From positions 1-64,000 of the forward strand of contig JBKBSO010000003.1 in assembly GCA_046291695.1 (NCBI GenBank): a stretch of 64,000 bases of DNA, written 5' to 3'. The translations under genes were made by a program, and so were the position numbers. This DNA is from PNNG01 sp046291695 (GTDB taxonomy: Bacteria > Bacteroidota > Bacteroidia > UBA7662). Below are positions 9,315 to 18,097 of this stretch, piece after piece. The number at the start of each line of letters is the position of its first letter. Position 1 is the first letter of the stretch. A model generated the notes under the pieces. The model did not search any database. It worked only from the letters and a program-made list of their open reading frames with translations, and was not told the DNA's origin.

Positions 9315-9859
9315 TGAAAATTATCGACACCCCTTTAGCCGGACTCAAAGTTATTGAACCCACTGTTTGGGGCGATGCTCGAGGCTATTTTTTCGAAAGC
9401 TACAGCACTTCCGCCTTCGAACAAGCGGGCTTACCTACCAATTTTGTGCAAGACAACCAGTCTTTATCAGCCAAAGGCATACTGCGCGGTTTGCATTTTC
9501 AGGCCCCTCCCTTTGCGCAGGGAAAGTTGGTAAGGGTAATTAAAGGGGCAGTACGCGATGTAGTGGTGGATATTCGTTTATCTTCCCCTACTTACGGGCA
9601 GCATTTTAGCATAGAGCTTAATGAACACAATAAAACCATGCTGTGGATACCTCCGGGCTTTGCACATGGCTTTTTAACCCTGGCCGACGATACCATTTTT
9701 GTGTACAAGTGTACTGAGCTCTATCACAAAGAAAGTGAAGGCGGCTTGCTTTGGAACGACCCGGCGCTAAATATCAATTGGGGCATTGAATCGCCATTGC
9801 TCTCTGAAAAAGACAAGGCTCAACCCCGTTTAGCCGAACTCAACAGCCCTTTTAGCTGA
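9314..9859 (+). CDS. rfbC: dTDP-4-dehydrorhamnose 3,5-epimerase (RmlC)
   Basis: A 181-residue cupin epimerase converting dTDP-4-dehydro-6-deoxy-glucose to the L-rhamno form in dTDP-L-rhamnose synthesis. Seen: catalytic His61 in LRGLHFQ, partner Asp82/Asp86 in RDVVVDIR, active-site Tyr131 in FVYKCTELY, and the family signature PPGFAHGFLTL. The reading frame is open upstream of 9314 into the nhaD gene, but homology begins exactly at MKIIDTPLAGL, so ATG 9314, which overlaps the nhaD stop by one base, is the start. The rmlA, rmlB and rmlD genes are not in the window, so the rest of the pathway lies elsewhere. Confidence 0.92.
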   Translation: MKIIDTPLAGLKVIEPTVWGDARGYFFESYSTSAFEQAGLPTNFVQDNQSLSAKGILRGLHFQAPPFAQGKLVRVIKGAVRDVVVDIRLSSPTYGQHFSIELNEHNKTMLWIPPGFAHGFLTLADDTIFVYKCTELYHKESEGGLLWNDPALNINWGIESPLLSEKDKAQPRLAELNSPFS

Positions 9860-9926
9860 AAAAGGCGAGGCAAATTCCGAGCCCTCGGGCTACCATTCAC
9901 ATCTTAAAAATATTTACCTTTAAGGC

Positions 9927-10880
9927 ATGGAGCTACAAGCCGATATCGTTGCTAAGATTAAACGCCTCGAAGAGAAATACGCTGCCATGGGGCAGGATAT
10001 GTCGTCGTACCTCGAGGGCCTTATTTATACCGACTACTTACAATACTGGGATTATGTGCACCTGGATGTGCTGCTCAACCTGCAGCACCCACGTACCGAT
10101 TTGCCGGATGAAAAGATTTTCATTGTTTACCACCAAATTACAGAACTGTATTTTAACTTGGTATTGCATGAATTGGAGCAAATAGGTGAAGCCAAAAATG
10201 CGGAAGCAAACTGGGTACTGGCGCGTGTAAAACGGATAAACCGGTATTTTCAGGCACTTAAAACATCCTTCGGCATCATGGTAGATGGCATGGAAAAGGA
10301 ACAATTCCTGAAATTCCGGATGGCATTGTTGCCCGCCTCGGGCTTTCAGTCGGTGCAATACCGAAAAATTGAAATTTGTGCTACGGATTTTAGCAACCTG
10401 ATTGATAAAGACCACCGGAATCCTGAGGTTTTGAATGCCCCCATCGCCAAGCAGTTTGAACACATTTATTGGAACAAAGGGGCTACCGAATTAAGTACGG
10501 GCAGAAAAACCCTCACCCTGCTTCAGTTCGAAAAAAAATACGCCGAAGAACTCATCCGTTTGGCTGAAAAGCAACAGCAGCATAATTTGTACTTGGTATA
10601 TCGGAATTTGCCCGATAGCCCCGAAAAAACCGCACTCAGCGAGGCCTTACGCGAATTTGACGTTCATGTAAATATAAACTGGCCGCTGGTGCATTATAAA
10701 TCAGCGGTTCGCTATTTGCAGCGTAGCCCCGAAGATATTGCAGCCACCGGAGGCACGAACTGGCAAAAATATTTACCTCCAAGATTCCAGAAACGCATAT
10801 TTTATCCAGAACTCTGGTCGGCAGAAGAAATGGCCAATTGGGGTAAAGGCTGGGTAGAAGAAAGCCTTCGCGGAGAATGA
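9927..10880 (+). CDS. kynA: Tryptophan 2,3-dioxygenase
   Basis: A 317-residue haem dioxygenase that opens the indole ring of L-tryptophan to give N-formylkynurenine, the first step of the kynurenine pathway. Seen: YTDYLQYWDYVHLDVLLNLQ, then the distal histidine region with His69 in FIVYHQITELYFN, the substrate-binding segment ASGFQSVQYRKIE, the probable proximal haem histidine in WPLVHYKSAVRYL, and the C-terminal ATGGTNWQKYLPP and YPELWS motifs. It is slightly longer than proteobacterial enzymes but normal for Bacteroidota. A TACCTTTA sequence ends 4 bases before the ATG and could be a leaderless promoter or chance. The stop overlaps the WYL regulator by 4 bases. Confidence 0.93.
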   Translation: MELQADIVAKIKRLEEKYAAMGQDMSSYLEGLIYTDYLQYWDYVHLDVLLNLQHPRTDLPDEKIFIVYHQITELYFNLVLHELEQIGEAKNAEANWVLARVKRINRYFQALKTSFGIMVDGMEKEQFLKFRMALLPASGFQSVQYRKIEICATDFSNLIDKDHRNPEVLNAPIAKQFEHIYWNKGATELSTGRKTLTLLQFEKKYAEELIRLAEKQQQHNLYLVYRNLPDSPEKTALSEALREFDVHVNINWPLVHYKSAVRYLQRSPEDIAATGGTNWQKYLPPRFQKRIFYPELWSAEEMANWGKGWVEESLRGE

Positions 10881-11770
10881 AAGATCCCGGAAAGCTGCTG
10901 AGGTTGTTCCGTGAGATGAACCTGCTTTCGTCGAATAAAAGGGGCTATACCGTACAGGAACTGGCCGACAAGCTCGAAGTTAGCTATCGCACCGTTTATC
11001 GCGATTTACGCATTTTTGAAGCTACCGGATTTGAAATCCTGCAAAACCCACTCAGCAAAAGGGTACGTCTGGCCCATGCCCAAGAAATAAGCGATAAAAT
11101 GAGTTTCAATAAAACCGAAGCAGAAGTATTGCAACAAGCCCTTGTATCGCTCCCCGACGGACCTGTTAAACAATTGCTGTTCGATAAAGTGCATGCCCTG
11201 AGCAGCCAACAAATGCATCTGCAACATTTACAACGCCAACAAACCGTCCATAATTTTCAATTACTTGCCCAGGCCATGCGCGAAAAAAAGCAGGCCGTAT
11301 TGCTCGATTATAACTCGCCCAGCTCCCAAAGTATTGGCAATCGGCTGGTTGAACCATTTGCATTTAACGACAATATGGACACGGTGTATTGCTTTGAACC
11401 CGCCAGCAAAAAGAATAAACTTTTTAAACTCGAGCGCATCGGGCAAGTACGTCTCGAACAAATCAGCTGGGGATATGAACACCTGCACGAACAAAACAAT
11501 ACCGATATCTTCGGCTTGCCTATCGACCAACAAGCCCATGAAGTAAAACTGATCTTAGGCCGCTTAAGCAGTAACCTCCTCAAAGAAGAACGTCCGGCAG
11601 CATTGCCCTTTATGTCGCCCCTACCCGACGGAAACCAATTGCTCCAAATCCGGGTGGCCGACTATAGGGGTATAGGCCGCTTTGTACTTGGCTTAATCGA
11701 CGATATTGAAATTGTTGGCCCGGCCGATTTTATCAGCTACCTACAAAAACAAATTCAAAAACTGAAGTAA
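10877..11770 (+). CDS. WYL-domain transcriptional regulator (DeoR-like HTH)
   Basis: A 297-residue DNA-binding regulator. The N-terminal 60 residues form a winged helix-turn-helix (YTVQELADKLEVSYRTVYRDLRIFE), followed by a WYL-type ligand-sensing region around residues 135-200 (AVLLDYNSPSSQ, NRLVEPFAFNDNMDTVYCFE, LFKLERIGQV) and a C-terminal WCX-like segment (LLQIRVADYRGIGRFVLGLIDDIEIVG). The start overlaps the kynA stop (ATGA), so the regulator is probably made together with tryptophan dioxygenase and may control it (inference). The effector is unknown. Confidence 0.85.
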   Translation: MKDPGKLLRLFREMNLLSSNKRGYTVQELADKLEVSYRTVYRDLRIFEATGFEILQNPLSKRVRLAHAQEISDKMSFNKTEAEVLQQALVSLPDGPVKQLLFDKVHALSSQQMHLQHLQRQQTVHNFQLLAQAMREKKQAVLLDYNSPSSQSIGNRLVEPFAFNDNMDTVYCFEPASKKNKLFKLERIGQVRLEQISWGYEHLHEQNNTDIFGLPIDQQAHEVKLILGRLSSNLLKEERPAALPFMSPLPDGNQLLQIRVADYRGIGRFVLGLIDDIEIVGPADFISYLQKQIQKLK

Positions 11771-11864
11771 TTCCAGCCAAAGCTGCTTAAATAAGCAACT
11801 TACGAAATCTTGACAAGAGATGTCCAAACCTTGCTGCACCTTAGTAGTATAAAAGGACATCATT

Positions 11865-11999
11865 ATGAAAAAGCAAACCAACAAAAAGCCTGTAGTACTC
11901 GTTATCGACGATATATTAGACTGCATTCCAGCCGAAATAGCTGATGTTGAGGCTTACCTGAACGAACTTGAACTGGAAGTAAGTCCTAAAGCCGCCTGA
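11865..11999 (+). CDS. Small acidic protein of 44 residues, unknown
   Basis: A 44-residue reading frame starting MKKQTNKKPVVLVIDDILDC and ending in a stop two bases before the next gene. The N-terminus is lysine-rich and the rest acidic (nine Asp/Glu), with a central hydrophobic segment VVLVIDDIL. An AAAAGGAC stretch lies nine bases upstream. No domain is recognised. The two-base gap to the 111-residue gene implies a shared transcript and coupled translation. An acidic small protein ahead of a basic partner resembles the arrangement of many toxin-antitoxin or modulator pairs, but nothing in the residues proves this. Confidence 0.55.
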   Translation: MKKQTNKKPVVLVIDDILDCIPAEIADVEAYLNELELEVSPKAA

Positions 12000-12001
12000 T
12001 C

Positions 12002-12337
12002 ATGTACACGGCATTAGCACTCCCATTCAACTGGTCGAGCTCGGCAAACCGGATCAAAAACCAGCGCTTGCTACTCGATACCAGCTTGTTTATCCCAACA
12101 GCCATGCAAGGCAGGTACAAAGTGGGAAAAAGCATTCGTTTGCATTATCAGTGGGACAATGAACTGCAGCTAGCCAGCATCAAGCTGGTACAGGCTTATA
12201 CCACCATTGGCTTTTTGCCCTTACCCGAAGCCCAGCAAGTATATGCCTGGAAAAAAGCAGGCAAACGCTTTTCGTTCCGCATACCCCAGGCTTTTGGCGA
12301 AAGCAATCAGCTCCGCATCCGCTTTACACAGCCATAA
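12002..12337 (+). CDS. Basic 111-residue protein with weak HIRAN-like pattern
   Basis: A 111-residue protein without signal peptide or membrane segment, rich in Lys/Arg. The central part (GKSIRLHYQWDNELQLASIK, IGFLPLPEAQQVYAWKKAGK) follows the layout of a HIRAN domain: a hydrophobic strand, a residue stretch carrying Asp/Asn, a strand, then a GY-P-x-x-A-like motif and a helix. HIRAN domains bind free 3' DNA ends or stalled forks. The usual EPxNPxDxxA signature is not conserved here, so this is a resemblance only. It begins two bases after the 44-residue gene and ends beside the hairpin that terminates the convergent surface-protein gene. Confidence 0.55.
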   Translation: MYTALALPFNWSSSANRIKNQRLLLDTSLFIPTAMQGRYKVGKSIRLHYQWDNELQLASIKLVQAYTTIGFLPLPEAQQVYAWKKAGKRFSFRIPQAFGESNQLRIRFTQP

Positions 12338-12366
12338 AAAAACCTCCGATCCTTTCAGATCGGAGG
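12336..12366 (-). terminator. Rho-independent terminator of the 1878-residue surface-protein gene
   Basis: A perfect 9-bp stem (CCTCCGATC / GATCGGAGG, 12343-12351 and 12358-12366) with a 6-base loop. Read on the minus strand it is followed by seven T, as expected for a terminator of the gene ending at 12389. It also touches the end of the convergent gene. Confidence 0.85.
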
Positions 12367-12388
12367 CTCATGCATCGTCTATTCGTGT

Positions 12389-15300
12389 TTAACGCCGGAT
12401 GAGCAACTGCCCTTGCTGCACTTTGGCGTTCATGATAAAGCGGTAGTTGTACACCCCTGCAGCATAGCTCTGGGTTTGTACTTCATGCAGCGGACCTGCA
12501 CTCAAATCAACCACCTGCTGGTACACCAATCGGCCAAGGGCATCGCGAATTTCGAGCCTTCCGGCGCCTTCCTGACCCGCGAATTCGAAGTTCACATACT
12601 GATTAGCCGGATTCGGATAAACCCGACCAATGAGGTCGTTTACTTCGCCTACACTTACATTAAGGTACTGACGGCAGGTGGTATCATTCCCGGCATTTGG
12701 ATCACCTACAAAGCGGGTGAATGCACAGAAACCATGCGTGCCGCCATTTACCGGGGTATAGGCATTCGAGAAGATGTGGTGAATGGTATCTCCGGGCGCT
12801 ATAGCGCGTGCTACCGCATTGGTGTTTTGCTCAACCCCATTCACGGTAAAGGCGGCATCAAAACCAGCTGCACTTACCGAGCCATGGTTACGAATAACCA
12901 CTTTCACCATGGCTGGTTGATTCAAAATCAAATCTATAGGTTCGAGGATTTCAATCACCCCAATGTCGGGCATTTGCGCATTCACAAATACCGTAACCGT
13001 ATCGGAACTGCTGCAAATCGAATCCGTAACGGTAGCTACATAAGTAGTGGTTACCATGGGGGCAACCCGGAATACGTCGTTAGTTGAAAGCACCGTGGTG
13101 CTGCCCAGCTCTGTCCAGAACACGTCACCATTCCCACGATAACCAACGGCGCCATTAAATTGACGCGGATGGAAAGTTGGATTAGGTACACTACCACCAT
13201 ATCCTACGTTTGGACCGGTGTAAATCACAATATTTCCATCAGTGAACGTATCTACCGCACCAGTTATGTGGGTAGTGTATGCTACACTCGCCGATTGACC
13301 TCCCACATAAAAACCATAGGTGCTACCTGCCGGAATGGTAACCGGTGTAGTCAAAGGAATTGCCGTAAAGGTAGCAGGCCCTATTGTACTTTGATTCAAG
13401 GTGGTAGCCGAATAGGCTGTAGTTACCTGGCTCCAGGTGGGAGCCGTAATGCTGGGAGGTCCATTGATGGCTGAAGTGCTCGACCACACATCGATGCTTT
13501 GGATACCACCAACCGTACCATACAACCATACATGTATGGTATCAATTTCCACTGTACTTAAAGCACGAACGTTAAAGCTTACACCATTAGAGCCGTTACC
13601 ACCGGTAGTTACGGCAGTTAGGGCATTGCCCGCTAATGGCACAGGCATGGTAGCGCGTAAAGTTGCGGTATCTCCGGCTATGATGGTTGTATCATTGCCT
13701 GCCCAAACACGCAAATAATCGTCAATGTAACGCAAAATCGATGAGGTATCGGTAAGACCCGCAGAATCTAATACACTTACATAATAGCGAACGAATACTG
13801 CACCTCGGCTAGCAGGGATAGTTCCAGACCAAAGCGAATCGGTAGGGTTGAACACCATGGGCGTATTCAGGTAAGTTCCGGTTCCGGACGTATCGTAATG
13901 CAGGTTCACTTGGGTAAGTGGCGCAAAGTTCCGCACGGCTGCACTTATTGCGCGCGGAGCCGGCGTACAAGAATCAGACACTGAACTTACCGACATAATC
14001 ACCGGATCCATAGGTACGCGTACCGTGAAGTTATCAAAGGCAATACCTTCGTACTGTACCGAACCATCTGAACCAAAGAACACACGGAGTAAAACACTCG
14101 GCTCGCCGTCAAGAGCTGACAATGAATGTTGAGCACGTACCCAACCCTGCCCAGAAAGCAGACCTGTCCATACTGGCTGGCCAGATAACGGACCTGAACC
14201 ATTCACATTGTTGTACCAGTTGGCAATACCAGAACTCATAGAACCAAGCACTGTCCAGCTCGTACCGCCATCAAGACTGTATTGTAATTGGGCGCCATCC
14301 CAGTTATTCTCTGCATCGCGCAGGATATCCAATTCTACCACACCTCCAAAAACGTTCGACAAATCGAAACATGGGCCTTGTACCCAGCTGGCTTCGTTCG
14401 GATTGTACTGGCCAGTTAAGTTAGTAACCCAAGCATTAGGTGCCGAGGCAGCAGTTGATAAGTTGGTACCTGCAGGCGCTCCAAGTGCCCAGGTGCCATT
14501 GCTACCACCACTGGTCCAGCCAAGCACTACACTGCTGTCAAAGTTTTCATGGTAAGGAAAAGTATTAATTACCGGCAAACTTTGCACCAAACGACTGAGG
14601 GTATCGTTGCTGGGGGTTGCATCATTGGGCATAGCCGTCCAGGCACGTACAACATAATTGCCTGGTGTTGCCAGGTTAGCAGGTACGGTAAAATTGAAAT
14701 TAACCGTGTCGTTTGGCAATACCGTAGCAAATATGGTGTCGATAATCGGCGTTCCTCCATTCACTTGATATGCCACTGGGATGTCGTTAGACGAAGTTGT
14801 ACCAAAATTCACCACCCTGATGCTTACCGTATCGCTGCCTGTCAATCCGCAACCGCTCTTCGGTGCTGTGATGGCATAAACGCCCATATCCGTTGGCATT
14901 GGCGTAAAGAGGTTCAAATTGTCTATGTCAAACCAAACATCAATTCCAGAAAACTGACGGAAGCTAATCCGAACTATGACTTGCTGGTTGGGGAAAGCAC
15001 CCAACAACACCCGCTTGGTAGCGTAGTTGCTAGATGGGGTGTGCGTATTGCCCGTAATCATATCGTGCAAGAAGAACGACTGACCACAGTCGGTTGACAA
15101 CTCAATCTTAATGGTATCTGAAACACCCATAGTAGTTGGCGTGCCTGGCCAGCCCGAAGGCCAGTCGGTAACTTTGTAATCAAAATCAAATACGGCACCA
15201 GTATCTACTGGCCCTATAATTGGCAAGCGCAAATTGGCAACTTGCGACGACCAAACGTTCTGCCGAAGACCACCCGACTGACCAACACCAATAGTAGCGT

Positions 15301-18025
15301 TATGTGCCATACTGGTTTGAATGCCGGCAGGAATTCCTGGAGTATTAAAACCTTGCTGGTAGGGCGCGGCCACCGGCTGAACCACATTGATGCTAGAACT
15401 GGTTTGGTTATTCAAACCGTTACCATCTGAATTACTCGCCAAATCGGCAGTAATGCTGTAGTTACCGCCAGTTGTTAAATCCAATGCAGTAGTCACCAAT
15501 ACCGTTATGCTGCTATCCGGCTGCAAAACTCCTGAAGAAATGCTGGTACTAAAGGCTTGCGGTATAGGCCCGCTCACCGATGCACTTACAATCACGGAAT
15601 CAAGCCCGAAATCATAAGCAAGCGTACCTACATTGCGCATCACCACGCTCATGCTTTGGTTTGGACCAGAGCATGCAGCGGGTATCTGAATGGCGACCAT
15701 GGCCAAATCAGTGGGCGATGGCGTAAACTCATAAGCCCCAATATCAGGCGTTGTAGTGCTTCTGGCCGTACCCAAAATGTCGGTGCTTACTGCAGCCAGT
15801 GGTGTACCCAGGTTGTCTGCCGCCGCACTCGAAGGTACCGGCAGGTTCATTGAGGTAAGGTTCGGATTCAACGATACGGAGTTCGCATCTTGCCCACGGG
15901 CTGTAGTCCAGTCGGCAATGGTGGCATAAATTAGTGCCCCTTGATTATTTCTTACCACACTGTTGGTAGAAAGTGTGCCGGAAGCATTTAATAAGGAGAT
16001 AATGTTGTGGTTACTACTGAGTACCCCAACCAAGGTGTCGTTGGTAAACAACATGCCTACCATATTGACCGGCAAATTGGTGCCTGGTGCGGCCATCGCA
16101 TGGATCATGTTGTTTTTGATATCTACCGCATTCCAGGCTGGTGCAGTGGCCGAACCTCCCAAAATATGGATTAACCCAAAATTAGAAGTGGTTGAAGGTG
16201 CATTCATCCTGAGGTTAATGGTATTGTGATAAATATGAATGGCATCGGCTTGATTTACCGGATTGGTAGCTGTAGCCGAAAAGGAGCCAAATACATATAT
16301 TCCATAACCTGAACTGAACGAATTGGTAGTGGTGTAGGTGCCAGAAATCACATTATTAGCCAAGGTAGTTACCCCAATGATGCTATCATTCGGGTTCCAA
16401 ACGTAAATACCTCCATCACCCAAACTACCCAAGATGGCGTTTTCAAATACGTTATTCGCCACCACCCTGTCGAGATAAATCCCATAACCAAATGCAGAAG
16501 CATTATTGTTGATCTGGTTGGCTGCTATTTGGGTAAGCGACTGATTTAACAGGTAGACACCATAACGGTAGTTGTTTATGGTATTGGCCGTAACCACGTT
16601 GAACTCTTGGTAAGCACTGTTGGCAGTTGGCCCGGTGAAGTAAACACTAAAGTAAAATCCATTAAAAATACAACCACTCACCACGTTATTACTGCCCTGA
16701 TTCACACGAAGTCCATTGCTGTTAAAGGGAACCGTAGCGATAGGTGTAGCATCATCGAACACACAATTCGAAAAGGTTAGGTTATTGGAATTCTGAACCA
16801 ATACATTCGCAAATGGCCCGGTTGTAGGATTAATTGTCCGGCGAAGGGTTAAGCCATTGAAGGTGAGACCGGGCGAATTATTGATGGTAAAAATATTCCG
16901 GTTGGCAGCAGCGGCTGCTGTATCATGAATCAGAATCACATCTGCCGGATCTCCTGTTAAACTGGTAAAGGTTACCGGATTGGTAAGGGATGCCCCTACA
17001 ATATTGTTTAGGGTGTAACTACCATAATAAGTTCCTGGCTCTATCGAAAAGGTTACCGGCCCGCCTACGCCACCACAAACCATCGATTGTACTGCACTGG
17101 CTATGTCGGGGAAATCGGCTGTGGGACTGCTTCCTACCGAGTACAAGCCGCCTGCCAAGGCCACACAAAATGTACGCGTGAGCGTGTCATTCGCTGTATT
17201 TTGGTCGGCGCCAAGGCCATTGGCATCGGTAAACCAAGTTTTTACCGTAAATGAACCTGATGCCGGAGCAGAAAAGGTTGTCGCAAAGGTATGGTTCGCA
17301 TTCTGCAAGGTTAACAAGGTCCCCGACCAAGCTTCAATGACTGGCGGATTATTGTCAATTTGATAGCCTACTGAGCCCGTAACGATAGGATCGGCAGCCA
17401 AGTTTGATATTTCCATGGTTACCGAACTCACACTGCTGGCAGCAATAGGAGCCGTTGGATTCACCAAAGCCGTTACTGCAGCATCCAAACCGGTTGCGGC
17501 TGTTACGTTCAGGGTGTAATCCTCTGTCTCTCCCCAAGTAAAAGTACCACATGAGGTGAAACTAGAAGCCAATGAAGTTTCACGCATTACCACCCTTAAA
17601 CGCTTCGGGCCAGGAGCAATACCTGTTGGAACCGTAAAGGTGTGCGTGAAGGCTTCTTGCATCGCACCTGCAGCAGTTGGCCCAAGGGTCGCAATAGAAT
17701 CTATGGCTTGGGTGAAGGTGCTGTCACCATTCCAATCCACAAAAATTTTGAATATACGAGGGTATGAACCTCCACATGTACCGGCAACCACCCGAATATC
17801 GTAAGTTAATCCCTGTAACACATTGCCCACAAGGCTGGAATTGTCCGTGTAAGTTTCGCAGTTCGAAGCCGAACTGCCGCTCACAATGCCTGCCACTATC
17901 ACACTATCTATCTTAGAATCGCCGGTACTCGTTGCGCCCGACTGGCAGTATTGGGCACTTGATTGCAATCCAAATAAAAACATGAAGCTTGCCGATAGCG
18001 CAAGCGATCGTAATAATTTGTTCAT
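12389..18025 (-). CDS. Large T9SS-secreted surface protein (GEVED, CARDB, beta-helix, sorting domain)
   Basis: A 1878-residue modular exported protein. Residues 1-24 are a signal peptide (ending QSSAQ). About 60-175 form a GEVED-type domain with FKIFVDWNGD and GETEDYTLNV. About 180-290 and several later stretches look like CARDB/Ig-like adhesion modules. About 290-760 is Asn-rich with repeated short strands (NNLTFSNCVFDD, NNVVSGCIFNGF), a right-handed parallel beta-helix. Two regions near 880-1060 and 1160-1330 resemble MAM-like jelly rolls (WFDIDNLNLF, GIAFDNFTVRV). The final 80 residues are a T9SS type A sorting domain (VYPNPANQYVNFEF, LEIRDALGRLVYQQ, GVYNYRFI, QGQLLIRR). It should be secreted through the type IX system and anchored on the surface; a polysaccharide-binding or adhesive role is inferred. 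It lies downstream of pyrC on the same strand with 72 bases between. Confidence 0.88.
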   Translation of the reverse strand: MNKLLRSLALSASFMFLFGLQSSAQYCQSGATSTGDSKIDSVIVAGIVSGSSASNCETYTDNSSLVGNVLQGLTYDIRVVAGTCGGSYPRIFKIFVDWNGDSTFTQAIDSIATLGPTAAGAMQEAFTHTFTVPTGIAPGPKRLRVVMRETSLASSFTSCGTFTWGETEDYTLNVTAATGLDAAVTALVNPTAPIAASSVSSVTMEISNLAADPIVTGSVGYQIDNNPPVIEAWSGTLLTLQNANHTFATTFSAPASGSFTVKTWFTDANGLGADQNTANDTLTRTFCVALAGGLYSVGSSPTADFPDIASAVQSMVCGGVGGPVTFSIEPGTYYGSYTLNNIVGASLTNPVTFTSLTGDPADVILIHDTAAAAANRNIFTINNSPGLTFNGLTLRRTINPTTGPFANVLVQNSNNLTFSNCVFDDATPIATVPFNSNGLRVNQGSNNVVSGCIFNGFYFSVYFTGPTANSAYQEFNVVTANTINNYRYGVYLLNQSLTQIAANQINNNASAFGYGIYLDRVVANNVFENAILGSLGDGGIYVWNPNDSIIGVTTLANNVISGTYTTTNSFSSGYGIYVFGSFSATATNPVNQADAIHIYHNTINLRMNAPSTTSNFGLIHILGGSATAPAWNAVDIKNNMIHAMAAPGTNLPVNMVGMLFTNDTLVGVLSSNHNIISLLNASGTLSTNSVVRNNQGALIYATIADWTTARGQDANSVSLNPNLTSMNLPVPSSAAADNLGTPLAAVSTDILGTARSTTTPDIGAYEFTPSPTDLAMVAIQIPAACSGPNQSMSVVMRNVGTLAYDFGLDSVIVSASVSGPIPQAFSTSISSGVLQPDSSITVLVTTALDLTTGGNYSITADLASNSDGNGLNNQTSSSINVVQPVAAPYQQGFNTPGIPAGIQTSMAHNATIGVGQSGGLRQNVWSSQVANLRLPIIGPVDTGAVFDFDYKVTDWPSGWPGTPTTMGVSDTIKIELSTDCGQSFFLHDMITGNTHTPSSNYATKRVLLGAFPNQQVIVRISFRQFSGIDVWFDIDNLNLFTPMPTDMGVYAITAPKSGCGLTGSDTVSIRVVNFGTTSSNDIPVAYQVNGGTPIIDTIFATVLPNDTVNFNFTVPANLATPGNYVVRAWTAMPNDATPSNDTLSRLVQSLPVINTFPYHENFDSSVVLGWTSGGSNGTWALGAPAGTNLSTAASAPNAWVTNLTGQYNPNEASWVQGPCFDLSNVFGGVVELDILRDAENNWDGAQLQYSLDGGTSWTVLGSMSSGIANWYNNVNGSGPLSGQPVWTGLLSGQGWVRAQHSLSALDGEPSVLLRVFFGSDGSVQYEGIAFDNFTVRVPMDPVIMSVSSVSDSCTPAPRAISAAVRNFAPLTQVNLHYDTSGTGTYLNTPMVFNPTDSLWSGTIPASRGAVFVRYYVSVLDSAGLTDTSSILRYIDDYLRVWAGNDTTIIAGDTATLRATMPVPLAGNALTAVTTGGNGSNGVSFNVRALSTVEIDTIHVWLYGTVGGIQSIDVWSSTSAINGPPSITAPTWSQVTTAYSATTLNQSTIGPATFTAIPLTTPVTIPAGSTYGFYVGGQSASVAYTTHITGAVDTFTDGNIVIYTGPNVGYGGSVPNPTFHPRQFNGAVGYRGNGDVFWTELGSTTVLSTNDVFRVAPMVTTTYVATVTDSICSSSDTVTVFVNAQMPDIGVIEILEPIDLILNQPAMVKVVIRNHGSVSAAGFDAAFTVNGVEQNTNAVARAIAPGDTIHHIFSNAYTPVNGGTHGFCAFTRFVGDPNAGNDTTCRQYLNVSVGEVNDLIGRVYPNPANQYVNFEFAGQEGAGRLEIRDALGRLVYQQVVDLSAGPLHEVQTQSYAAGVYNYRFIMNAKVQQGQLLIRR

Positions 18026-18097
18026 AAAAACAGCTTTTAGTCGAAACGTAATATTACGACTTTGCTGTTCTACATTCCAAACATTTTGGTCTAAAAA

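Noticed and set aside
9860..9926. CCGAGCCCTCGG in the spacer before kynA, and TACCTTTA next to the start
   Set aside because: The hairpin loop would have only two bases; the -7-like sequence is so near the ATG that it would give a leaderless transcript, so it was not listed as a promoter.
11771..11815. TTGACA and TATAAA-like sequences ahead of the 44-residue gene
   Set aside because: Spacing is about 32 bases, too long for a sigma-70 promoter, and the phylum uses a different consensus.
12413..13087. Long plus-strand frames inside the large surface-protein gene
   Set aside because: They are shadows of repeated Thr/Ala/Gly codons in the minus-strand gene and have no recognisable domains.
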